A DNA stretch of 11,705 nucleotides, taken from assembly GCA_022563115.1 (NCBI GenBank), contig JADFNY010000075.1:1-11705 (forward strand). Reading direction: 5' to 3'. Origin of the DNA: Acidobacteriota bacterium (GTDB lineage Bacteria > Acidobacteriota > UBA890). Numbering within the stretch: the stretch's first letter is position 1; each line of letters starts with the position of its first letter. Positions 6,188 through 11,705 of the stretch are shown in pieces. The notes beneath the pieces are model-generated. The model saw only the letters and a list, made by a program, of their open reading frames with translations. It had not been told where the DNA came from and made no database searches. A program made the position numbers and the translations under genes.

Positions 6188-7306
6188 ATGCAAAGCTCAT
6201 TCGCCAGCGCTCGCCGCCACCAGATCGCCTTCGCGATTCTGCTTACCGTCTGCCTCGCCCAGGTGGGCTGGTGGATGCTCGATCAGTGGCTGTTCAGCGG
6301 CGAGGTTCGAGATCGGCTCGAAGAAGCGCATCGGCGCAGTCTCGACGCCGCCGAGGTAATGCTCGGGCAGGGTGTCGCGGCCGACAATGTCGTGGCGATG
6401 TTCCCGGCGCTCGCGGTGAGCGAGGACGGCGCCACGATCCGCATCGATCCCGCCGTCGTCGAGGCATTGGATGCCGAGCGCGACAGGCGCCGGAACCGCT
6501 ACGCCTGGGAGGGTGGCTTCTTTCTCATCGTGCTGAGCGCCGCCATCGGCGTGCTCTGGCGCGCTGTTCGAACCGAAGTGCGGTTGCGCCGGCGCCAGCG
6601 AAACTTCGTCACCGCGGTGACCCACGAGCTCAAGAGCCCGTTGGCAAGCGTGCGCCTGTCCGCCGAGACGCTCCAATACCGCGAGGCTGATCCGAAGACC
6701 CGCGAACGTCTCATCGAGCGCCTACTCAAGAGCCTCGATCGCATGGACGAAACCGTTTCGAACATCCTCGATACGGCGCGAATCGACGAGGGCAAGCTCG
6801 CGCTGGCGCCCGAGGCGGTGGTCTTGGCGCCGTGCATCCACGAGACTGTCGATTCGCTGGAGGCGGCGGCACAAGGCGCCGGCGTCACCGTCGAGATCTC
6901 GGCAAACGACGAGCTGACGGTGTACGCCGACCGGCGGGCGCTCGCCGCGGTGCTGCGCAACCTGATCGCCAACGCCATCGATGCGGCGGCCGGAACGGAG
7001 AACGCCACGGTCACCGTGGCGGCGAACACATCAGGTTTGGAAACCGTCGTCGAGGTACGCGACAATGGCCGCGGCTTCGACTCGGCCGACGGGGAGAAGC
7101 TCTTCGAGAAGTTCTATCGGCCCGGCAACGAGATGCGACGCGAAGGACGCGGCACCGGCCTCGGTCTCTACATCGCCCGCTCCCTCGTGCTCCAGAGCGG
7201 CGGTCAGTTGAGCGCCCACAGCGACGGGCCGGGCCGCGGGGCAGTGTTTCGCGCCACTTGGTCCCGGGTAGCGCCCGGCGCCCGCACGCCCGAGGCAGGA
7301 ACGTGA
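6188..7306 (+). CDS. Two-component sensor histidine kinase
   Basis: A 372-aa inner-membrane sensor kinase. TM1 spans about 12-34 and TM2 about 107-126. Between them is a small periplasmic region of about 70 residues with no domain I recognise. After TM2 there is only a short basic linker (RTEVRLRRRQRN) and no HAMP domain. HisKA carries the phosphoacceptor His146 in VTHELKSPLASVRL. The ATPase domain has the N box (LRNLIANAID, Asn258/Asn262), G1 (DNGRGF, 292-297), the F box (LFEKFYRP) and G2 (GRGTGLGLYIA, 320-330), so it should be active. ATG at 6188 lacks a strong ribosome site. Its TGA overlaps the GTG of the response regulator by 4 bp, so the two are made together. The signal sensed is unknown. 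Confidence 0.93.
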   Translation: MQSSFASARRHQIAFAILLTVCLAQVGWWMLDQWLFSGEVRDRLEEAHRRSLDAAEVMLGQGVAADNVVAMFPALAVSEDGATIRIDPAVVEALDAERDRRRNRYAWEGGFFLIVLSAAIGVLWRAVRTEVRLRRRQRNFVTAVTHELKSPLASVRLSAETLQYREADPKTRERLIERLLKSLDRMDETVSNILDTARIDEGKLALAPEAVVLAPCIHETVDSLEAAAQGAGVTVEISANDELTVYADRRALAAVLRNLIANAIDAAAGTENATVTVAANTSGLETVVEVRDNGRGFDSADGEKLFEKFYRPGNEMRREGRGTGLGLYIARSLVLQSGGQLSAHSDGPGRGAVFRATWSRVAPGARTPEAGT

Positions 7307-8019
7307 GCTCCGAAGCGAGAATCCTCATCGTCGAAGACGAACCGGAGCTCGCCGCCGGCATCGCCGAAAACCTCGCCGCCGAGGGCTATGTGCCCGAGGT
7401 CGCCCCCGACGGTCAGGCGGGTCTCGACGCGGCGCGGCGCCGGGAGCACGAGCTCGTGATTCTCGACGTCATGCTGCCGCGCAAGGACGGCTTCGCTGTT
7501 TGCCGGCAACTTCGCGCGGAAGGCAACGAAGTACCGGTCTTGTTCCTCACCGCCAAGAGCGACCCGCGGGACCGCATCCGCGGTTTCGAAGACGGCGCTG
7601 ACGACTACATGTCGAAGCCTTTTCACCTCGCGGAGTTGCTGCTGCGGGTCGCCGCCATCTTGCGCCGTAACCGTTGGTACAAGCGCTCGACCCTCGATCG
7701 GCCGGTGATTCACTTCGGCGGAAACGAGGTGGACTTTCGCACCTATCGTGGACGCAGTGCCGACGGTACCGAGCACGAGCTGACCCACAAGGAGGCGCTG
7801 ATCCTCCGACTTCTCGCCGAGAGAGAGGGAGAGGTCGTTTCGCGCGACGAGATCCTGGACGTCGTTTGGGGCTACGAGGCGTTTCCGTCGTCTCGAACGA
7901 TCGACAACTTCATCCTGCGGCTGCGAAGGCGCTTCGAGCAGGATCCCCGCGCCCCCCGATACTTTCACACCGTTCACGGTGTCGGGTACCGCTTCACAAG
8001 CGACGACGACGATCGGTAG
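7303..8019 (+). CDS. OmpR/PhoB-family response regulator
   Basis: A 238-aa DNA-binding response regulator, cognate to the kinase just upstream. The receiver domain (about 5-120) has the acidic pair Glu11/Asp12, phospho-Asp55 in VILDVMLP, Thr83 and Lys105 in MSKPF. The C-terminal winged helix (about 145-233) shows ELTHKEALILRLLAEREGEVVSRDEILDVVW and the recognition-helix region SSRTIDNFILRLRRRFE, ending HTVHGVGYRF. The start is GTG at 7303, overlapping the kinase TGA as GTGA, with GAGGCAGGA just upstream. The TAG stop (8017-8019) is in the first bases of a palindromic repeat, after an Asp-rich tail (DDDDR). Target genes are not evident. Confidence 0.95.
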   Translation: MSSEARILIVEDEPELAAGIAENLAAEGYVPEVAPDGQAGLDAARRREHELVILDVMLPRKDGFAVCRQLRAEGNEVPVLFLTAKSDPRDRIRGFEDGADDYMSKPFHLAELLLRVAAILRRNRWYKRSTLDRPVIHFGGNEVDFRTYRGRSADGTEHELTHKEALILRLLAEREGEVVSRDEILDVVWGYEAFPSSRTIDNFILRLRRRFEQDPRAPRYFHTVHGVGYRFTSDDDDR

Positions 8020-8139
8020 CGAGCGCGATGGCGTGTGAAGACAAGGCGCGCGCCGATTCGGGCGCGGAGACGTACTTTCTTAGCACGTCGAGCACCCGAA
8101 GCAAGCGCAACGCAGTGCTCGCGCGCCATCGCGCTCGCT
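8018..8139. repeat. Long palindrome between convergent genes, divergent relative of the 80-bp family
   Basis: The arms at 8018-8038 (AGCGAGCGCGATGGCGTGT plus GA) and 8119-8139 are reverse complements at 19 of 21 positions, 80 bp apart. The centre holds GACGT-N11-ACGTC (8069-8089), mirroring the GATGT/ACATC centre of the 80-bp units. The GAGCGCGA flank is also shared, but the interior is otherwise different and longer. It fills the 148-bp gap between the convergent response regulator and DUF1501 genes. Its left arm begins inside the regulator's stop codon. It may serve as a two-way terminator. Confidence 0.7.
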
Positions 8140-8153
8140 CGTTACGCTACCCA

Positions 8154-8170
8154 TTGAGAAGTCCTGGCTA
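8154..8170 (-). repeat. 17-bp terminal motif shared with 6040-6056
   Basis: TTGAGAAGTC-CT-GGCTA here matches TTGAGAAGTC-TG-GGCTA at 6040-6056 at 15 of 17 positions. In both places it lies just outside a palindromic unit, at the same side relative to the GAGCGC flank. The last bases (8168-8170) supply the TAG stop of the DUF1501 gene. Confidence 0.65.
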
Positions 8171-9610
8171 TGTCTTGATCAACCCCTTGTAGGTGCGCGG
8201 CTCGAGCACGTAGCCCGGAAACAGCGCATCGCGGTTGGCCGGCGAGAGGTGGGTATCGGCCACCTCGCCGAAGACATCGCGGAAATCGGTCGTAATCGCC
8301 AAGTCGCGACCCTCGTAGCGCTGTTCCCGGTCCAGGCCCGGCCACTCGCCGTACACCCGACCTCCGTTGACCTGCCCGCCGAGCACCATGCAGGCGTTGG
8401 CGTGGCCATGGTCGGTACCCTGGCTGCCGTTCTGCTCCACGGTGCGGCCGAACTCCGACATCGTCAACACGACAACGTCCTCCATCCGGTCGCCGAGATC
8501 GTGGGCGAAGGCCGCCAGCGCCTGGCCGAACTCCCTCAGCCGGTTGGCGAGGGCGCCCTGGGCGCCTCCCTGCTGCCGATGGGTGTCCCAGCCGTCGATA
8601 TCGGCGAAGGCAATCTCCAGACCGACGTCGGCCTTGATGAGCTGCGCCACGTGCTGCAGCTGCCGGCCGAGGCCGACGGGGGGGTACTGCGCGCCGTTTG
8701 CCGGCTGGTAGCGGAGCGGGTCGGCGTTCTTGAGGAATGCAACCGCGTCGAGCGCTTCGGACCCGGTGGACAGCACGATGTCGTTTTCGTCGGTTCCGTA
8801 CAGGGCTTCGAAACCGCTGACCAGAGCCTCGCGCCGGCGCTGGTTGCCGCCACTACGTTGCGCCGCCTGCCGCCTCTCCTCGGCGGCCTGGCGCTCGTCG
8901 GCCATATCGTTTGCCGCCATGTCGTTGGCGGCGTCCGTCTGCTGATCGACCGGCCGGCCGCGGCGCACCGGCGGACCCTCGCCGCCGAGAAACTGCTGCA
9001 AGTCGCCGACCGCGAGCGACGCCTGCGGTCCGCTGAAAGCGCGGGGTTCCTGCCGGGTGACGGCGAGACCACGCATCAACGCCTGCCGACCGCCGATCTC
9101 GCCTTCGGCGGTTTCGGCGAGCAAACGGTTCAACCAGCCATCCGCGGTGTTCTTGACGCCCGGCGTACCGGTTTCCATGTAGTCCTGGGCGTCGAAGTGC
9201 GAGCGTGTAGCGTCCGGCGACCCGACGGCATGAACGATCGCCAGGTGTCCGTCCTCGTACCACGGCTGCAACGGCGCCAGCGACGGGTGTAGGCCGAAAA
9301 ACCCGTCCAGGTCGATGACCCGGTTGTCACCCCGCCCGGGTGCCTCGATCGCAATGTTCTGGCGGACCTTGTAGTACTCCCTGTCGCCGTGCGGAACGAT
9401 CATGTTCAAACCGTCGACGGCACCCCTCTGGAAGACGCACACCAGCACCTTCTTGCCGCCCTGCGACGGTGCGGTGGCGCCAAGTGCTCGACCCACAAAA
9501 CGCGGGGCAAGGCCGAAGGAGACCATCGCCAGGCCACCCGTGCGGACAAACACGCGGCGGGAGACGCCGGTCGATCTAACGTATTCGTCGCAGCAGTATC
9601 TTTTTTTCAT
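8168..9610 (-). CDS. DUF1501 family secreted protein (Tat signal)
   Basis: A 480-aa protein of the DUF1501 family, related to the sulfatase/alkaline phosphatase fold. Its biochemical role is not established. A twin-arginine signal is visible: SRRVFVRTGG (17-26), then a hydrophobic stretch to about 36 and a likely cleavage after ALGA (45), so it should cross the membrane folded. Family motifs include FQRGAVDGLNM (60-70), IDGWDTHRQQG (338-348), TMSEFGRT (383-390) and GTDHGHANACMVLGG (398-412). A charged Gln/Arg/Ala-rich stretch at about 222-262, with a small ANDMA-ANDMA duplication, interrupts the domain. ATG at 9610 is followed by a run of seven A. A GAGG lies 10 nt upstream. It follows the DUF1800 gene by 15 bp. 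The TAG stop lies in a repeat motif. Confidence 0.92.
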   Translation of the reverse strand: MKKRYCCDEYVRSTGVSRRVFVRTGGLAMVSFGLAPRFVGRALGATAPSQGGKKVLVCVFQRGAVDGLNMIVPHGDREYYKVRQNIAIEAPGRGDNRVIDLDGFFGLHPSLAPLQPWYEDGHLAIVHAVGSPDATRSHFDAQDYMETGTPGVKNTADGWLNRLLAETAEGEIGGRQALMRGLAVTRQEPRAFSGPQASLAVGDLQQFLGGEGPPVRRGRPVDQQTDAANDMAANDMADERQAAEERRQAAQRSGGNQRRREALVSGFEALYGTDENDIVLSTGSEALDAVAFLKNADPLRYQPANGAQYPPVGLGRQLQHVAQLIKADVGLEIAFADIDGWDTHRQQGGAQGALANRLREFGQALAAFAHDLGDRMEDVVVLTMSEFGRTVEQNGSQGTDHGHANACMVLGGQVNGGRVYGEWPGLDREQRYEGRDLAITTDFRDVFGEVADTHLSPANRDALFPGYVLEPRTYKGLIKT

Positions 9611-9625
9611 AGGGCTCGATCCTCG

Positions 9626-11308
9626 TCACCTGCGTTGAAAATCCGGGGACCCCAGAATCAATGTCGCGATCTCGGCATTGCTGGGAGCGCTGTCCTGGCT
9701 CTCGCCCCAGCCAATGATCTTCTCGCCCGTGTCGGAGCCGATGCCGCCGGGGAGAATCTGCGCCAGCAGCGCCTCGGTACGCGCTTCCACCGTGCCGGTC
9801 GGGCCGCGCTCGACGGCGCCGCGACCACGGCGCTGACCCTGCTGCCCGCCATCGCGCCCACGGTTGCCCACACCTCGACGGCCGCCGCCGAGACCCGGTC
9901 GCCCGGAAAACGCCGACATCGCCAGCAACGAGCCAACGTCCATGCGCGCCAAGATGGCGTTGGCGCTGGTCCACTCCTCCGCCGTGTCCGGATACCCGGT
10001 TGGCGGCGAGGCACCGTACAGCGGCGCGCCAAGCCGGCCTAGCGTGCGGCCCAACTGACCGTTGGTGCCGACCGGCAACTCGAGTGACCGTACCGCGCTC
10101 GTGAGGAACTCCATCGGACTCTTGACCTTGGCGCGGTGGTACTCGGAGCCGAGGAACTCGTCGGAGAGCAGCACCGTTGCGGTCGTCGCCCGCAGGTTGC
10201 CCCGGGTACGCAAGAACGCCCCGGCGACCGTGTCGACGAGATCGCCAGGCGGGTCGTCGGCGATGAACTTGCGGCACAGCTTGGTGGCGATGAACGTTGC
10301 GGTCGACGGATGGGCAGCCAGCATGTCGAGTAGATCCTCGCCGTCCTCGAGGCCTCGGCCGGCGGCCAACGTCGTCCCCAGGACCGTCTTCTCCTCGGCA
10401 TCGTGCCAATCCGGACGGAAGACGAAGCCCGGAGGGTCGAGATTGCGCCCCCCGAGCGTCAGCGTCCAGCCGGTGAGCGCTCGGGCTACCTCGCGTACGT
10501 CGTTCTGCGTGTATCCGCCGTCGACGCCGAGTGTATGGAGTTCCATCAGCTCGCGGGCGTAGTTCTCGTTCAACCCCGGCGGCCGGTTGCGTCGCTGTTG
10601 CTGGCGGCGTTGCCGCTGCATCTGCTGCATCTGGCGCGGGTTGACCATCCCGCCCCCGCCCCCGCCCCGCATGCGGCGAATGGCGTCTTCGACCGCGTCG
10701 TTGCGGGCCCGTGGTGCGCGCCCGGCCACGTCGCGGTCTTCCTCGGCCGCGCTTTGCCAGTTGTCGAGGTACACGAGCATCGCCGGGCTGTGGGCCACCG
10801 CCCCGAGCATGCGCCGGAAGCTCCCCATCACGTGCGGGCGGATCGCGTCACGCTCGTAGGGGGAGATCAGAAAGCGAACCTGGCCCTTGCTCGACAAGAC
10901 GTTGAAGTGGTTGAACCAGAAGTCGACCAGCACTTCGTTGAGCTGCCTCTCGCTCTCGACGGCGCGGACCATACGCGCGGCGCCGAGCTCCTGGAGCGGA
11001 ACGCGCGACTGCCGGGCGAGGCGCCGACGGGCTTCTTCGTCGAGCTCCTCATCCTGGCGCATGAGGCGCTCGACACGCTGGGGCGGAGGGTAGTCGCGGT
11101 ACAGCTCGCCGATGTCCATCGTGAGCGTGGGAAGACGGTCGAGCTTGGAATCCACCTGGCCGTCGGCGATGCTCTCCGGCTCGAGCTGCCAGCGGACGTA
11201 GCCTTCAGCGCCGAGCTCTTCGGCCCGCTCCCAGTCGCTGCGCCGTGGGCCAAAGGCAACGCGGTTGAGGACGTGGGCGATCGTCGCGGCGTCGTTAGCT
11301 TGTCTCAT
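9626..11308 (-). CDS. DUF1800 family protein
   Basis: A 560-aa protein with the canonical DUF1800 pattern: AHVLNRVAFGPRRSDW at the start, LVDFWFNHFNV (127-137), SPYERDAIRPHV, GLNENYARELMELHTLGVDGGYT (245-267), VREVARALTGWTL (271-283), FRPDWHD, and ATKLCRKFIADDPP. Its function is unknown. The family is nearly always found beside DUF1501, as here. I see no signal peptide, so export, if any, may rely on its partner. Two low-complexity inserts stand out: RGGGGGGMVNPRQMQQMQRQ and following residues (214-243), and a Gly/Arg-rich stretch at about 468-506. ATG at 11308 is firm because AAGGAGG lies 5 nt upstream. The open frame continues upstream to 11419 but through promoter-like, AT-rich sequence. 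It is the first gene of a two-gene operon. Confidence 0.93.
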   Translation of the reverse strand: MRQANDAATIAHVLNRVAFGPRRSDWERAEELGAEGYVRWQLEPESIADGQVDSKLDRLPTLTMDIGELYRDYPPPQRVERLMRQDEELDEEARRRLARQSRVPLQELGAARMVRAVESERQLNEVLVDFWFNHFNVLSSKGQVRFLISPYERDAIRPHVMGSFRRMLGAVAHSPAMLVYLDNWQSAAEEDRDVAGRAPRARNDAVEDAIRRMRGGGGGGMVNPRQMQQMQRQRRQQQRRNRPPGLNENYARELMELHTLGVDGGYTQNDVREVARALTGWTLTLGGRNLDPPGFVFRPDWHDAEEKTVLGTTLAAGRGLEDGEDLLDMLAAHPSTATFIATKLCRKFIADDPPGDLVDTVAGAFLRTRGNLRATTATVLLSDEFLGSEYHRAKVKSPMEFLTSAVRSLELPVGTNGQLGRTLGRLGAPLYGASPPTGYPDTAEEWTSANAILARMDVGSLLAMSAFSGRPGLGGGRRGVGNRGRDGGQQGQRRGRGAVERGPTGTVEARTEALLAQILPGGIGSDTGEKIIGWGESQDSAPSNAEIATLILGSPDFQRR

Positions 11309-11313
11309 CACAT

Positions 11314-11320
11314 CCTCCTT
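11314..11320 (-). promoter_or_regulatory. Strong Shine-Dalgarno site for the DUF1800 gene
   Basis: AAGGAGG on the minus strand with 5-nt spacing to ATG 11308 is the best ribosome site in the window. It decides the start and excludes the longer 597-aa reading. Confidence 0.85.
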
Positions 11321-11327
11321 ATCAAAA

Positions 11328-11333
11328 CTTATA
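11328..11333 (-). promoter_or_regulatory. Possible -10 (TATAAG) for the DUF1800-DUF1501 operon
   Basis: TATAAG matches TATAAT at 5 of 6 positions on the minus strand, in the AT-rich divergent region. A poor -35 (TTCAAC) lies 18 bp upstream. Transcription would begin close to the ribosome site, leaving a leader of only about a dozen bases, so a promoter further upstream is also possible. Confidence 0.3.
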
Positions 11334-11375
11334 CACGAGGCGTGATGCGCGGTTGAAGACTTTTGCGGTAAAGAT

Positions 11376-11403
11376 TTGTAAAACTGTCTTTTTCTCTGAT
11401 ACT
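11376..11403 (+). promoter_or_regulatory. Possible promoter for the Rrf2 regulator gene
   Basis: TTGTAA, a 16-bp spacer and GATACT (each 4/6 to the sigma-70 consensus) lie about 60 bp before the ATG at 11463. Read on minus, this stretch is upstream of the DUF1800 promoter, so a regulator binding here could control both directions. Confidence 0.35.
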
Positions 11404-11419
11404 GCACTACGCTTATCAT

Positions 11420-11438
11420 TCTTCGACCATCGAGAAGA
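11420..11438. promoter_or_regulatory. Imperfect dyad, possible operator for the divergent promoters
   Basis: TCTTC-N9-GAAGA forms 5-bp arms in a 19-bp site between the candidate promoter and the Rrf2 start. Rrf2-family proteins often repress their own genes at short dyads near the promoter, so this is a reasonable candidate, but the arms are short. Confidence 0.25.
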
Positions 11439-11462
11439 CATTCTTGGGAACCGTGAATAACG

Positions 11463-11705
11463 ATGATCTACACGGATTCTGGAAAATACGCCATCCGCGC
11501 CTTGACCCACATGGCGTCGCAGAGCAACCAGGATGTGCCGATGTCGGCCGCCGACGTCGCCGAGGCCGAGGACATCCCGCCCTACTACCTCGCCAAGGTC
11601 CTCCAGGACCTTGCCCGCGCCGATCTGCTCAACTCGGTGCGCGGCCGAGGCGGCGGTTTTCTGCTCAAGCGTCCCGCCAAGAACATCAAGGTCCTGGAGA
11701 TCTTG
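11463..11705 (+). CDS. Rrf2-family transcriptional regulator (truncated at window end)
   Basis: The first 81 residues of a winged-helix regulator, cut by the window edge. MIYTDSGKYAIRALTHMA is the typical Rrf2 start. SAADVAEAEDIPPYYLAKVLQDLARADLL is the helix-turn-helix, and VRGRGGGFLLKRP is the wing. Rrf2 members such as IscR and NsrR bind an Fe-S cluster through three Cys in the region after the wing, which lies outside the window. Whether this one senses iron, NO or redox state therefore cannot be said. No Cys appears in the visible part. The ATG at 11463 has only a weak ribosome site (GGGAA, 11446-11450). It is divergent from the DUF1800-DUF1501 operon with 154 bp between, a common arrangement for a local or autoregulated factor. 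Confidence 0.9.
   Translation, partial: MIYTDSGKYAIRALTHMASQSNQDVPMSAADVAEAEDIPPYYLAKVLQDLARADLLNSVRGRGGGFLLKRPAKNIKVLEIL

Noticed and set aside
8249..9292. A 347-aa plus-strand open frame opposite the DUF1501 gene
   Set aside because: It is antisense to well-kept DUF1501 motifs and looks like a mirror of them, so I treat it as a shadow.
9601..9607. Programmed frameshift at the run of seven A after the DUF1501 start
   Set aside because: No useful alternative frame follows the run. Lys codons after a start are common and can simply aid initiation.
10403..11356. A 317-aa plus-strand open frame opposite the DUF1800 gene
   Set aside because: It is antisense to conserved DUF1800 sequence and runs into the promoter region. 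There are no family features.
11309..11419. A longer DUF1800 start at 11419
   Set aside because: The extra 37 residues come from AT-rich promoter-like DNA, and a strong AAGGAGG sits right before ATG 11308.

Overview
This GC-rich window (by eye well above 60% G+C in coding parts) holds nine complete genes plus one truncated gene at each edge. It looks like a chromosomal segment of a Gram-negative-type bacterium. The support is an NAD+-dependent DNA ligase, an OmpR-type two-component pair, a Tat-exported DUF1501 protein beside a DUF1800 protein, and an Rrf2-type regulator. Gene content and the dispersed palindromic repeats suggest an uncultured deltaproteobacterial-like lineage (Binatota/Desulfobacterota-like is my guess, weakly supported). 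There are no tRNAs, rRNAs, CRISPR arrays or complete transposases.

Layout: (1) 1-1319, the tail of an unrecognised gene followed by a GT4 glycosyltransferase, both on +. (2) 1340-1516, a short palindromic element with 27-bp terminal inverted repeats, between convergent genes. (3) 1513-1869, an orphan 118-aa protein on -. (4) 1972-4751, a phosphoribosyltransferase gene overlapping ligA by ATGA, both on -. (5) 4904-5791, a metal-dependent amidohydrolase on +. (6) 5788-6056, a composite of two convergent repeat units. (7) 6188-8019, a histidine kinase and response regulator overlapping by GTGA, on +. (8) 8018-8170, a further, divergent palindrome between convergent genes. (9) 8168-11308, a DUF1800-DUF1501 operon on -. 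(10) 11463 to the end, an Rrf2-family regulator on +, transcribed divergently from the DUF1800 operon across a noticeably AT-richer promoter region.

The most unusual signal is in the intergenic regions. Three 80-bp units (1384-1463 +, 5831-5910 +, 5938-6017 -) align without gaps, share a nested hairpin plan, and stay open in the same reading frame. A fourth, longer palindrome at 8018-8139 shares the same flanks. All four genes whose ends touch these repeats stop with TAG, and the TAG lies in the repeat edge. All other visible gene ends use TGA. This points to a family of small mobile or regulatory palindromes that insert at, or supply, stop codons and may act as terminators.

The DUF1800/DUF1501 pair is a known but functionally uncharacterised secreted pairing. 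Here both partners carry Arg/Gln/Gly-rich low-complexity inserts, and the divergent Rrf2 gene makes a local regulator plausible.
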